Positions 17,518-25,593 are shown, counted from the stretch's first letter. The stretch: DNA of 64,000 nucleotides from an uncultured Porphyromonadaceae bacterium (GCA_900548975.1 URMS01000006.1:62001-126000); one strand, 5' to 3'. Notes: generated by a model not told the origin, from the sequence alone. A program made the numbers and translations.

Positions 17518-17820
17518 ATGAATCAACGTCTCTCATCCACATGGCAATGGCTGCGTCGTTTTCTCTCGCCCTGGACGCTGCTGTGTCTCGCCGTGGTTGC
17601 CTTCATCCTTTTTTCGGGCGATAATTCGGTAATGCAGAGCATAGAGCATCAGCGCACTATCGACAGTCTGCGTGCCGAACTGGAGGCCAACCGCGACACC
17701 ATGCTCTATTACCGCGAACTCAACCGCCGCCTGGCATCCGACCCGGCTCTCATGGAGCAGGTGGTGCGCGAACAGTATGGCATGAAGAAAGCCACCGAGG
17801 ATGTGTATGTGTTTAAATAA
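17518..17820 (+). CDS. FtsB/DivIC-like septum formation initiator
   Basis: A 100-residue bitopic membrane protein. A short cytoplasmic N-terminus, one membrane helix (about 20-36, LLCLAVVAFILFSG) and a periplasmic coiled coil (HQRTIDSLRAELEANRDTMLYYRELNRRL) precede the family's C-terminal LMEQVVREQYGMKKATEDVYVF. It would join FtsL and FtsQ homologues in the divisome and help activate septal wall synthesis. Size and architecture match the family. It starts a co-directional run with a membrane protein, MutS and an acetyltransferase. Confidence 0.85.
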   Translation: MNQRLSSTWQWLRRFLSPWTLLCLAVVAFILFSGDNSVMQSIEHQRTIDSLRAELEANRDTMLYYRELNRRLASDPALMEQVVREQYGMKKATEDVYVFK

Positions 17821-17862
17821 TGGCGGCTGTAAGTCCGTTGGCACAATATCGAATTTCAGACA

Positions 17863-18243
17863 ATGAAGAATAGTATAGTGCGGCCTCGCCTGGCCGCTGT
17901 GGGTGCCCCGCTGGCACTCCTTGTGATTTTTCTGGCTACTCTGGTGCCTTTCTTCCTGATGGGGCAGCAGTGGGCCCGCGAAGCCTTCCCCTATGTGTAC
18001 AGCGCCGGCGCGCTGGCTCTGCTGCTTGTGCGCCTGTTCACGCCCTTCAAAGGCTCGGACATGCGCCTGAAACGCTGGCACCGCATCGAAAGCTGGACTG
18101 CCATAATATTCTGCGTCGGGGCTTTCTTTCTCTTCTATAATCCGCATCAGCTCCGCGACTGGCTCGCATTCACTTTGGCCGGCGCCGTGCTCCAGGCCAT
18201 CACATCGATAGCTATCCCGGCACGGGAGAAAAAACTGAGCTGA
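17863..18243 (+). CDS. Small four-helix integral membrane protein, unknown function
   Basis: 126 residues with four predicted membrane helices (about 13-31, 40-56, 77-92 and 99-115) separated by short basic loops (RLFTPFKGSDMRLKRWHR). I do not recognise the family. Its stop codon shares one base with the mutS start (TGATG), so the two are translationally coupled. The link to mutS is probably transcriptional convenience rather than repair function. Confidence 0.75.
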   Translation: MKNSIVRPRLAAVGAPLALLVIFLATLVPFFLMGQQWAREAFPYVYSAGALALLLVRLFTPFKGSDMRLKRWHRIESWTAIIFCVGAFFLFYNPHQLRDWLAFTLAGAVLQAITSIAIPAREKKLS

Positions 18244-20882
18244 TGGCCAAGAAAATAGTTGAGACGCCGCTGATGAAGCAGTACGTCGAGATGAAATCGA
18301 AGCATCCCGACGCCATCCTGCTGTTCCGCGTGGGCGATTTCTATGAAACATTCTCCGACGACGCCATCGAGGCTTCCGAGATACTTGGCATTACGCTCAC
18401 CCGCCGTGCCAACGGCGCGGCGCAGTATGTGGAGCTTGCCGGCTTTCCCCATCATGCCCTCGACAGCTATCTGCCCAAGCTTGTCCGCGCGGGCAAGCGT
18501 GTGGCTATCTGCGAGCAGCTCGAAGACCCCAAGCTCACCAAAAAACTGGTGAAGCGCGGCATCACCGAGCTCGTTACTCCCGGTGTGGCCATGAACGACA
18601 ATGTGCTGTCGCGGCGCGAGAACAATTTCCTGGCCGCCGTGCATTTCGGCAAGATCCGTTGCGGCGTGGCGTTCCTCGACATCAGTACGGGCGAATTCCT
18701 TGCCGCCGAGGGCACCCAGGACTATATAGACAAGACTCTGGCCGGCATGGCCCCCAAGGAACTGCTCGTGCAGCGCGGCTACAAGAAACGTGCCGCCGAG
18801 TTCTCGCAGCAGTATATCACTTTCGAGCTCGAGGAATGGCTCTATACTCTCGATGCGGCCAACGAACGTCTGCGCAAGCAGTTCGGCACTGCCTCGCTCA
18901 AGGGTTTCGGTATCGACGGCATGCCCGAGGCCATAGTGGCTGCCGGCGCTATCCTGCACTATCTCGACCTCACCCAGCACACCCGTACCGGCCATATCAC
19001 CTCCATTTCGCGCATCGAGGAGGGCAAATATGTGCGCCTCGACCGTTTTACGGTACGCAATCTCGAACTCTTCGAGCCTCTCGACCCCGATGGAAAGAGT
19101 CTGCTCGGTGTGATAGACCGCACTGTCACTCCCATGGGCGCGCGATTGCTCCGCCGCTGGCTTCAGCTGCCGCTGAAGGATCCCAAGGCCATCAACGAAC
19201 GGCTCGACGTGGTGGAGTATTTCTTCCGTCACCCCGAACAGCGCGAGGAAACCACCGACCTTCTCAAGGCTATCGGCGATCTCGAACGCCTGGTGTCGAA
19301 GGTGGCCACCGAGCGTATAGTGCCGCGCGAGATGCTTCAGATACGCAATGCTCTCGACGCCATCGTGCCTCTGAAAGAACTGTGTTCGGCCTCCGACCTG
19401 GCGCCTCTTGCCGCCATAGGAGAGCAGCTTGCACCCTGCGACACCATCCGCGAACGCATACGTCGTGAGCTCAACGAGGAGCCTGCCGGCGCTCCCGGCC
19501 GCGGCGATATCATAAGCAGCGGTGTCGACGACGAACTCGACCATCTGCGCGAGGTGGCTTACCAGGGACGCGACTATCTCGCCCGGCTGCAGGCCCGCGA
19601 GATAGAAGCTACGTCTATCCCCTCGCTCAAAATCGGCTACAACAATGTGTTCGGCTATTATATAGAGGTTACCAACACCCACAAAAGCAAGGTGCCCGAC
19701 TCGTGGATACGCAAGCAGACCCTTGTCAATGCCGAGCGCTACATAACCCCCGAACTGAAGGAATACGAGGAGCAGATACTCGGTGCCCAGGAAAAAATAG
19801 AGGCCATACAGGCGCGTCTGTACTCGCATCTTGTCAGCGCTACCTCGCGCTATATAGCGTCGCTGAAGCTCGACGCCTCCCTGCTGGCACGCCTCGACGT
19901 GCTCTGCGCCTTCACCCGCGTGTCGATGGAGAACCGCTACAACCGTCCGGTGGTCGACGACTCGCTCGACCTGGTGCTCACCGATGCACGTCATCCGGTG
20001 ATAGAGCGTCAGCTCCCGCCGGGCGAGCCGTATATCAGCAACAGCGTTGAGCTTTCGAACGAAGGCACGCAGATAATGATGATCACCGGCCCGAACATGT
20101 CGGGTAAATCGGCGCTGCTGAGGCAGACGGCGCTCAATGTCATAATGGCGCAGATAGGCTGCTTCGTGGCCGCCTCGAGTGCCCGCATCGGTACGGTCGA
20201 CAAGATATTCACCCGAGTCGGCGCCAGCGACAACATATCGCTCGGCGAATCGACATTCATGGTCGAGATGAACGAGGCGGCTTCGATAATGAACAATATG
20301 AGCCGCCGCTCGCTCATACTCTTCGACGAGCTTGGCCGCGGCACATCCACCTACGACGGCATCTCCATAGCCTGGGCCATCGTGGAGCATATACACGACT
20401 ACGGCACACTGCACCCCAAGACTCTTTTCGCCACCCACTACCACGAGCTGAACGATATGGAAAGTTCCTATCCGCGCATTGTGAACTACAATGTGTCGGT
20501 GAAGGAAATCGACGGCAAGGTGGTGTTTCTGCGCAAACTCGCCCGCGGCGGCAGCGAACACAGCTTCGGCATACATGTGGCCAAGCTTGCCGGCATGCCC
20601 TCGTCGATAGTGAGCCGTGCCGACGCCGTGCTTGCGCAGCTCGAGAAAGCGGCCGGCGAGAGCGGCGACGGCGGTCCCAAAAGCCGCGGAAAGGCACGCA
20701 TCGAGGCTCCGGGCCGCGAGACTGTGGCCGGAATGCAGCTGTCGTTTTTTCAGCTCGACGATCCTGTGCTGAGCCAGGTGCGCGACGAGCTTCTCGGCGT
20801 CGACATTAACAACCTCACGCCGCTCGAAGCTCTCACCAAGCTTCACGACATACGTAATATTCTTACCGGAAAACATTCATGA
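18243..20882 (+). CDS. mutS: DNA mismatch repair protein MutS
   Basis: An 879-residue mismatch-recognition ATPase of full length. The N-terminal mismatch-binding domain carries the Phe-x-Glu wedge in GDFYETFSDDAI (about residue 30). The connector, core and clamp follow, then the ATPase with Walker A TGPNMSGKSALLRQ (about 613-626), LGESTFMVEMNE and Walker B LILFDELGRGTSTYDG, plus THYHEL. It binds mispairs and recruits MutL. It overlaps the upstream membrane-protein stop and the downstream GNAT start. Confidence 0.97.
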   Translation: MAKKIVETPLMKQYVEMKSKHPDAILLFRVGDFYETFSDDAIEASEILGITLTRRANGAAQYVELAGFPHHALDSYLPKLVRAGKRVAICEQLEDPKLTKKLVKRGITELVTPGVAMNDNVLSRRENNFLAAVHFGKIRCGVAFLDISTGEFLAAEGTQDYIDKTLAGMAPKELLVQRGYKKRAAEFSQQYITFELEEWLYTLDAANERLRKQFGTASLKGFGIDGMPEAIVAAGAILHYLDLTQHTRTGHITSISRIEEGKYVRLDRFTVRNLELFEPLDPDGKSLLGVIDRTVTPMGARLLRRWLQLPLKDPKAINERLDVVEYFFRHPEQREETTDLLKAIGDLERLVSKVATERIVPREMLQIRNALDAIVPLKELCSASDLAPLAAIGEQLAPCDTIRERIRRELNEEPAGAPGRGDIISSGVDDELDHLREVAYQGRDYLARLQAREIEATSIPSLKIGYNNVFGYYIEVTNTHKSKVPDSWIRKQTLVNAERYITPELKEYEEQILGAQEKIEAIQARLYSHLVSATSRYIASLKLDASLLARLDVLCAFTRVSMENRYNRPVVDDSLDLVLTDARHPVIERQLPPGEPYISNSVELSNEGTQIMMITGPNMSGKSALLRQTALNVIMAQIGCFVAASSARIGTVDKIFTRVGASDNISLGESTFMVEMNEAASIMNNMSRRSLILFDELGRGTSTYDGISIAWAIVEHIHDYGTLHPKTLFATHYHELNDMESSYPRIVNYNVSVKEIDGKVVFLRKLARGGSEHSFGIHVAKLAGMPSSIVSRADAVLAQLEKAAGESGDGGPKSRGKARIEAPGRETVAGMQLSFFQLDDPVLSQVRDELLGVDINNLTPLEALTKLHDIRNILTGKHS

Positions 20883-21409
20883 CACCGATTCGACTCATTC
20901 CTGCGGCTGCCGGACACATGGCGGCCGCCAGAGCGTTGTATCTCGACGCTTTCCCGCCCGAAGAGCGGCGCCCGTGGGAGCAGATAGCCTCGCCGGCCTC
21001 GCCGACAGGTCCGCGGCTGTATATACTGCAACTTTCCGACGGCACTGCAGCCGGCTTCGTCACCGTGTGGTGCTTCGACGCATTTATTTATGTAGAGCAT
21101 CTGGCGGTGGATCCTGCCGTGCGGGGCGGCGGAATCGGCGCATCGGCTCTGGCTCGTCTTGCCGAAATGTATGGCAAACCGCTCGCGCTGGAAGTCGAAC
21201 CGCCCTCCGACGACAATCCCATGGCCGCTCGGCGCATCTCTTTTTACCGCCGTTGCGGCTTCGAAGTGCTCGATTTCGACTATATTCAGCCGCCCTATGC
21301 CGAAAATTTGCCTGCCGTGCCTCTTTTTTTGATGGCGACCGAGGGTGCCCCCGAACCGTTTTTGATAGCCGAAAAGCTCCATCGGGAGGTGTATGGCGTA
21401 TCTATTTAG
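20879..21409 (+). CDS. GNAT-family N-acetyltransferase
   Basis: A 176-residue acetyltransferase. Its Gcn5-type fold shows the acetyl-CoA loop VRGGGIGASALARLAE (about residues 80-95), preceded by IYVEHLAVDPAVR and followed by ALEVEPPSDDNPMAARRISFYRRCGFEVLDF, in which FYRRCGF is the usual C-terminal motif. It would transfer acetyl from acetyl-CoA to an amine; the substrate is unknown. The ATGA overlap with mutS gives translational coupling. Confidence 0.85.
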   Translation: MTPIRLIPAAAGHMAAARALYLDAFPPEERRPWEQIASPASPTGPRLYILQLSDGTAAGFVTVWCFDAFIYVEHLAVDPAVRGGGIGASALARLAEMYGKPLALEVEPPSDDNPMAARRISFYRRCGFEVLDFDYIQPPYAENLPAVPLFLMATEGAPEPFLIAEKLHREVYGVSI

Positions 21410-21469
21410 GCAGATATTTTCGCAATAACGGACAAAATACATTTTTTGATACATTTTTTTGCAGAAAAA

Positions 21470-21501
21470 TTTGGAGGAATCAAAAAACAGGCGTACCTTT
21501 G
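21470..21501 (+). promoter_or_regulatory. Promoter of tRNA-Asp
   Basis: TTTG (21470-21473), exactly 20 bases, then TACCTTTG (21494-21501): a full consensus match, about 50 bases upstream of the tRNA. Confidence 0.75.
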
Positions 21502-21554
21502 CAACGCAAAAGCGAAAGAGCTGAGTCCTCTCCTGCCAAGCGAAACAAAGCAAT

Positions 21555-21628
21555 GGTGCGGTAGTTCAGTTGGTTAGAATACTAGCCTGTCACGCTAGGG
21601 GTCGCGGGTTCGAGTCCCGTCCGCACCG
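21555..21628 (+). tRNA. tRNA-Asp (GTC)
   Basis: A cloverleaf with acceptor GGTGCGG/CCGCACC, anticodon loop CTGTCAC (anticodon GTC), T-arm GCGGGTTCGAGTCCCGT and discriminator G. The 3' CCA is not encoded (the sequence continues CAAG). Confidence 0.95.
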
Positions 21629-21642
21629 CAAGAGGAGAGAGG

Positions 21643-21688
21643 AGAATGAGAAATGTTAATCTTCGGATTTCGTTTCTCATTCTTTTTT
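21643..21688 (+). terminator. Intrinsic terminator after tRNA-Asp
   Basis: AGAATGAGAAA (21643-21653) pairs perfectly with TTTCTCATTCT (21673-21683), followed by a run of T. It separates the two tRNA transcripts. Confidence 0.8.
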
Positions 21689-21723
21689 ATAAAAACCGAG
21701 GGTATGCGCCGCATCCCGCAACC

Positions 21724-21795
21724 GGCCTTGTAGTTCAACGGATAGAATAGAGGTTTCCTAAACCTTAGATAGGGGTTCGATTCCCCTCGGGGCTA
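21724..21795 (+). tRNA. tRNA-Arg (CCT)
   Basis: A cloverleaf with anticodon loop TTCCTAA (anticodon CCT) and T-arm AGGGGTTCGATTCCCCT. The acceptor GGCCTTG/CGGGGCT includes three G-U pairs, and the discriminator is A. Unlike the tRNA-Asp, a CCA follows directly (21796-21798). An AT-richer ATPase gene lies 160 bases downstream. Confidence 0.93.
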
Positions 21796-21804
21796 CCATT
21801 TCAA

Positions 21805-21831
21805 ATTATGAATTAAGGATTATGAATTAAG
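21805..21831 (+). repeat. Short tandem repeat ATTATGAATTAAG
   Basis: Two copies of ATTATGAATTAAG (21805-21817 and 21819-21831) in tandem, just after the tRNA-Arg CCA. The function is unknown and it may be a slippage product. Confidence 0.55.
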
Positions 21832-21877
21832 AATTGCGTCCTGCGGCGCGATTCTTTTTTTAGCGGTTTGCGAAAAA

Positions 21878-21911
21878 TGCTCTCCCGAGAGAGCACTTTT
21901 TGTCAAAAGTG
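21878..21911. repeat. Two adjacent hairpins upstream of the AAA ATPase gene
   Basis: TGCTCTC-CCGA-GAGAGCA (21878-21895) is followed at once by CACTTTT-TGTC-AAAAGTG (21894-21911). A further AGAGCATTTTTG copy of the junction motif lies at about 21922-21933. The block is directly upstream of the ATPase start and may be its operator or a terminator. Confidence 0.5.
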
Positions 21912-21956
21912 TTGTTTCGAAAGAGCATTTTTGTTATCTTCGCCAAAAATATCGTT

Positions 21957-23159
21957 ATGGAAAATCTTATTAGAACTTCCCGGCGTCTTGTCGGGATGGT
22001 GCAGATGGAAACTTTCCGGTATCTTTATGATGAGATTAACTGGGAGGATCGTCTTATAATGATCAAAGGCGCACGCGGTGTGGGCAAGACAACAATGTTG
22101 CTGCAGCGAATACGGGAAAAATTCGGTGCTGCGGGCACGGCATTGTATGCGTCGTGCGATAATCTGTGGTTCGCGGATAATAAGATTGTCGACCTTGTGG
22201 CCTATCACTATGATCATGGCGGCACTCATCTGTATCTTGATGAGATACACAGGTACTCCGGGAACTGGCAGCGGGAGCTAAAGAATATATATGATTCTTA
22301 TCCTGATTATCATGTGGTATTTACAGGCTCCTCGATGATACATCTTGATTCGGCTCTGGCCGATCTCAGTCGGCGGTGCTTGCCGTATAGGCTTTTCGGA
22401 CTGTCGTTCAGGGAGTATCTGAAATTCGAAGGGGTGGCGGATTTTCCTGCTTTGTCGCTGGAAGATGTTCTTGATGAGTCGCACAAGGCGGAGCTTGAGA
22501 TAGTTGGCTGTATTCCCGGTAAGATTTTGGCTCATTTCGAGAAATACCTTGGCAGGAGTTATTATCCGTTCTATAATTCGGGAAGTGCGGGCGAATATTA
22601 CGGTCGGATTGAGCGTCTGATTGATACGTCGATAACTCAGGACATTCCCGCGGTAGAGAACGTAGAATATGAGACTCTGCATAAGCTTGGCCGGCTGCTC
22701 TATGTTATGTCGACCGATGTTCCCTTTACGCTTAATGTGCAATCGTTGAGCCAGAAGATTCAGGTTTCCCGTAATACTGTCATTAAAATGTTTGAATTGC
22801 TTGACAAAGGCGGCATTGTGAGATGTATCCATAGCGGATGGCGCTCACCGAAGTCTGTGGCCAAGCCTGACAAAATACTGTTTGACAACACCGATGTGAT
22901 GGCAGCCTTGAGTTCGCTTAATGATATTGGGACTGTGCGTGAAACGTTTGTGGCATCGATGCTCTCTCAGCGACATAAGATTTATGAGCCGCCTACGGGC
23001 GATTTCCTGGTTGACGAGAAGTATCTTCTTGAAGTTGGCGGGGCGGCCAAGACATTCCGGCAGGTTGCCGATATTCCCGACAGCTATATAGTTGTCGATG
23101 GCATTGAGACCGGTTTGGCGAAGAAGATTCCGCTGTGGCTGTTCGGATTCCTGTATTGA
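21957..23159 (+). CDS. AAA ATPase with C-terminal nuclease-like domain (AAA_14/DUF4143 type)
   Basis: A 400-residue P-loop protein. Walker A is GARGVGKTT (residues 38-46) and Walker B is HLYLDEIHRY (91-100), with a sensor segment HVVFTGSSMI. A middle helical part contains the winged-helix-like stretch QSLSQKIQVSRNTVIKMFELLDKGGIV. The C-terminal DUF4143-like domain has FLVDEKYLLEVGG, an Asp...Glu pattern similar to PD-(D/E)xK folds. The cellular role of this common Bacteroidetes family is unclear. The gene is visibly more AT-rich than its neighbours and sits beside tRNA-Arg, which points to horizontal acquisition. The start at 21957 (MENLIRTS) is chosen because the upstream in-frame stretch overlaps the hairpin block. 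Confidence 0.82.
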   Translation: MENLIRTSRRLVGMVQMETFRYLYDEINWEDRLIMIKGARGVGKTTMLLQRIREKFGAAGTALYASCDNLWFADNKIVDLVAYHYDHGGTHLYLDEIHRYSGNWQRELKNIYDSYPDYHVVFTGSSMIHLDSALADLSRRCLPYRLFGLSFREYLKFEGVADFPALSLEDVLDESHKAELEIVGCIPGKILAHFEKYLGRSYYPFYNSGSAGEYYGRIERLIDTSITQDIPAVENVEYETLHKLGRLLYVMSTDVPFTLNVQSLSQKIQVSRNTVIKMFELLDKGGIVRCIHSGWRSPKSVAKPDKILFDNTDVMAALSSLNDIGTVRETFVASMLSQRHKIYEPPTGDFLVDEKYLLEVGGAAKTFRQVADIPDSYIVVDGIETGLAKKIPLWLFGFLY

Positions 23160-23221
23160 CGGGGTAGGGTGCGTAAACTTTGGGGGTGGCGGTGCGGTTA
23201 TATAGAGAAAATCGCAATCTT

Positions 23222-24136
23222 ATGGAATTACAGGTCAAAGAATCGATACTCGACTGCATCGGGTCTACGCCCATGGTGCGCATCAACAATATATTCCGTT
23301 CGCCGACGGTGAATATCTTTGCCAAGCTTGAGGGCTTCAATCCTACCGGAAGCATCAAGGATCGTATCGCGGTCAAGATGATAGAGCAGGCGGAGCGTGA
23401 GGGCCGTCTGAAGCCGGGGCAGACCATTATTGAGCCGACCTCGGGCAATACCGGCATAGCGCTTGCCGTGGTCGGTATTGTCAAGGGCTACGATGTGGAG
23501 ATTGTGATGAGCGAGGCTGTGTCGGTGGAGCGTCGTAAGATGATAAAGGCTTATGGCGGCAAGGTAATACTCACACCCGGCGACGAAGGCACCGACGGTG
23601 CCATACGCGAGGCGCGTCGACGCCGCGATGTCGACCCGGAGAAGTATTTCATGCCCGACCAGTTCTCCAACTCGGGCAACTATATGGCGCACTTCCAGAG
23701 CACCGCTCTGGAGATATGGCAGCAGACCGGCGGCGAAATCGACTATCTCGTGTCGTCGCTCGGCACTTCGGGCACTATCATGGGTCTTACGAAGTTTCTC
23801 AAGGCCATGAATCCGGCCATGAAGACCATATGCGCGCAGCCCATAAAGGGGCACTACATACAGGGCCTCAAAAATATGGAGGAGGCTATCGTGCCGCAGA
23901 TCTACGATCCGTCGCTCATCGATGTGCAGGAGATGATAGAAAGCGAGGAGGCCTTCGATATGGCGCGTCAGCTGATAAGCCGCGAGGGCGTCTTTGCCGG
24001 CATGAGCAGCGGTGCGGCCATGCTCGCCGCCGTGCGCACCGCCCGCCGCATCAACCGCGGCAATATCGTGGTCATCCTCCCCGACCGCGCCGAAAAATAC
24101 CTCAGCACCGCGCTTTTCGCTCCCTTTGCCGACTGA
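23222..24136 (+). CDS. cysK: Cysteine synthase (O-acetylserine sulfhydrylase, PLP enzyme)
   Basis: A 304-residue fold-type II PLP enzyme that makes cysteine from O-acetylserine and sulfide. The Schiff-base lysine is Lys46 in PTGSIKDR, the substrate loop is EPTSGNTGIALA (about 71-82), and the phosphate-binding loop is SLGTSGTIMG. The C-terminus RAEKYLSTALFAPFAD is the normal family ending. The start is the ATG at 23222 (MELQVKES). The last 51 bases recur twice just downstream (24424-24462 and 24490-24540) around hairpin repeats. CysK or CysM cannot be separated from sequence alone. Confidence 0.92.
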   Translation: MELQVKESILDCIGSTPMVRINNIFRSPTVNIFAKLEGFNPTGSIKDRIAVKMIEQAEREGRLKPGQTIIEPTSGNTGIALAVVGIVKGYDVEIVMSEAVSVERRKMIKAYGGKVILTPGDEGTDGAIREARRRRDVDPEKYFMPDQFSNSGNYMAHFQSTALEIWQQTGGEIDYLVSSLGTSGTIMGLTKFLKAMNPAMKTICAQPIKGHYIQGLKNMEEAIVPQIYDPSLIDVQEMIESEEAFDMARQLISREGVFAGMSSGAAMLAAVRTARRINRGNIVVILPDRAEKYLSTALFAPFAD

Positions 24137-24163
24137 ATCATCTGATGAAAAGTCTGGCTGTGC

Positions 24164-24420
24164 ACCCGCGGTGAGCGGGTGCGCGGATAATAGCGCAGGG
24201 TGGAGCGAAGCGAGACCCTGCGTGTGGTGTCCCCCTCCAACGAGCCAAACCCGCGGAGAGCGGGTTGCGAGAAATTTTCGGTGGACTCCATCGAATCGTA
24301 GTCTGAGATTGTCTCGCAACCCGCTCGCCGCGGGTTTTTGTTTTTGTGTGGGGTGATGGATCGCGGGGTCTCGCTTCGCTCCACCCCGCGCTATTGTCTC
24401 CCGACCCGCTCGCCGCGGGT
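24164..24420. repeat. Mirrored array of six hairpins (nested inverted repeats), array 1
   Basis: The order is a-b-c / c'-b'-a'. Outer arms 24164-24222 and 24362-24420 (59 bases each) are imperfect reverse complements; inner arms 24248-24272 and 24312-24336 match in 24 of 25 positions. Each block is itself a hairpin: a 24164-24180 (ACCCGC..GCGGGT type), b 24194-24222 (CGCAGGGT/ACCCTGCG), c 24248-24266, c' 24318-24336, b' 24362-24390 (CGCGGGGT/ACCCCGCG), a' 24404-24420. Between b and b' an A-T stem pair becomes G-C on both sides, a compensatory change. A further copy of the 17-base unit is at 24459-24475. No protein is encoded here. It resembles a BIME/REP-type palindromic cluster but the sequence is unfamiliar to me. 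Confidence 0.8.
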
Positions 24421-24423
24421 CTG

Positions 24424-24540
24424 CGCGCCGAAAAATACCTCGGCACCTCGCTGTTTGCACCCGCTCGCCGCGGGTCTCCGTGTCGCAACCGTGCCGAAAA
24501 ATACCTCAGCACCGCGCTGTTTGCTCCATTTGCCGACTGA
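24424..24540 (+). repeat. Two extra copies of the cysteine synthase 3' end
   Basis: Copy 2 (24424-24462) reads RAEKYLGTSLFAP and copy 3 (24490-24540) reads RAEKYLSTALFAPFAD-stop, against the gene's own end at 24086-24136. Copy 3 differs from the true end only at four third-codon positions, all synonymous. Copies 2 and 3 share one reading frame, joined across a hairpin repeat unit (24459-24475). There is no independent start or full gene; these are duplicated gene tails within the repeat tract. Confidence 0.8.
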
Positions 24541-24587
24541 ACCGGAGGGGGCGTGTTTTTGTTCTTGTATGAAAACACTGTTTTGTT

Positions 24588-25103
24588 ATGAAAAAGTTTA
24601 TTTTGGCACTGTGTGCTGTGTTTGCCGTGACGGCGGGTGCGTTCGCCATGAACCTGAAGGAGGCCTTCGAGGCTCTCTCCGATATACCCAATATCAATGT
24701 CAGGGCTGCCGACTATAATCTGCCCATGGTGATAGACGGCGTGCACAACGGCCGTGTGGCCGCTGCCTATAATCTTAATGAGGCTCAGATAGCCGAATCG
24801 GGCACGGCGGCCTTTGCGCTACTCAATCGTGTGCCTATTGCGCGTATGATAAACGGAGGATGTAATGGCGACGTGGCGGCGTTCGTATATGCCGAGCCCG
24901 ACGGCAATGGTGCCAACGATGTGCTGATAGCTGTAATGAGCGGCTATCGTGGCTCGGTGGTATTCGTGTACGGCACAATTGATAATGCCGTGAGGGATGC
25001 GGTTCAGAATGCCGATTTTGAAATGAAAGGCAACTTCCTGAAAATGGATGCCAATCTGCCCGAAGGCTCCGAACTGAGCATAGTGATAAGCAAAGCCCGA
25101 TAG
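24588..25103 (+). CDS. Small secreted protein of unknown function
   Basis: 171 residues with a clear signal peptide (MKKFILALCAVFAVTAGAFA, cleaved after AFA). The mature part is mixed alpha/beta: FEALSDIPNINVRAADYNLPMVIDG, then DVLIAVMSGYRGSVVFVYGTIDNAV and a C-terminal strand SELSIVISKAR. It has no lipobox, membrane helices or recognisable catalytic motif, and is probably periplasmic. I do not recognise the family. It lies downstream of the hairpin and duplicated-tail tract and is closed by a bidirectional terminator at 25136. Confidence 0.7.
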   Translation: MKKFILALCAVFAVTAGAFAMNLKEAFEALSDIPNINVRAADYNLPMVIDGVHNGRVAAAYNLNEAQIAESGTAAFALLNRVPIARMINGGCNGDVAAFVYAEPDGNGANDVLIAVMSGYRGSVVFVYGTIDNAVRDAVQNADFEMKGNFLKMDANLPEGSELSIVISKAR

Positions 25104-25135
25104 CGCGACTTTGGCAGGAAACTTGTGGATAAAAG

Positions 25136-25163
25136 AAAAGCCGGCGAAAAATCGTCGGCTTTT
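25136..25163. terminator. Bidirectional terminator
   Basis: AAAAGCCG (25136-25143) pairs with CGGCTTTT (25156-25163), continued by CGA/TCG around an AAAA loop. It has A- and T-tracts on both sides, serving the plus-strand secreted protein and the minus-strand tRNA-Val genes. Confidence 0.8.
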
Positions 25164-25169
25164 GTTGTG

Positions 25170-25244
25170 TGGGCGCTGAGGGATTCGAACCCCCGACCCT
25201 CTGCTTGTAAGGCAGACGCTCTGAACCAGCTGAGCTAAGCGCCC
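25170..25244 (-). tRNA. tRNA-Val (TAC), copy 2
   Basis: The minus-strand cloverleaf has acceptor GGGCGCT/AGCGCCC, anticodon loop CTTACAA (anticodon TAC), a T-arm around GGGTTCGAATCCC and discriminator A. CCA is not encoded. It is identical to the copy at 25282. Confidence 0.95.
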
Positions 25245-25281
25245 TTTCGGGATGGCTTGTGACAAGAAAGAAATTGGTTAG

Positions 25282-25356
25282 TGGGCGCTGAGGGATTCGA
25301 ACCCCCGACCCTCTGCTTGTAAGGCAGACGCTCTGAACCAGCTGAGCTAAGCGCCC
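25282..25356 (-). tRNA. tRNA-Val (TAC), copy 1
   Basis: The same 75-base sequence as the gene at 25170, placed 37 bases upstream in transcription order. The pair is a tandem duplication transcribed from one promoter (25376-25407). Confidence 0.95.
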
Positions 25357-25375
25357 TTTCTTGTCAAAAGCGATG

Positions 25376-25407
25376 CAAAGTTAGGCAGTTTTTTTGACAC
25401 CTCCAAA
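25376..25407 (-). promoter_or_regulatory. Promoter of the tRNA-Val pair
   Basis: On the minus strand TTTG (25404-25407), 20 bases, then TAACTTTG (25376-25383): a full consensus match 20 bases before the first tRNA. Confidence 0.75.
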
Positions 25408-25561
25408 TTTTTGCGCAACTTTTTTTGAAAAAGCGTGAAAAAATATGCTGAGACACGCCCTGAGGCCGTCCGAGAAGGCATCTGAAGAGCGGGAGAGTAC
25501 CTCGTTTCAAGTGTGCTGGAAAGTATTTGTGAAAGTGAAACGGCAGAAAATGCGGCAAAAA

Positions 25562-25593
25562 GTTGCGTGGCTGACATAAAATGCGTACTTTTG
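25562..25593 (+). promoter_or_regulatory. Promoter of gdhA
   Basis: GTTG (25562-25565, 3 of 4 match), a 20-base spacer and TACTTTTG (25586-25593). Transcription would start near 25600, about 25 bases before the ATG. Confidence 0.6.

Noticed and set aside
24164..24475. CRISPR-like array
   Set aside because: Repeat units alternate in orientation, spacers are irregular and partly repeated, and no cas genes are near. The pattern is palindromic units, not direct repeats with unique spacers.
24346..24540. A 64-codon frame ending in RAEKYLSTALFAPFAD
   Set aside because: It reads through hairpin units and two copies of the cysteine synthase tail. Its upstream part is repeat sequence, so I list it as repeats rather than a gene.
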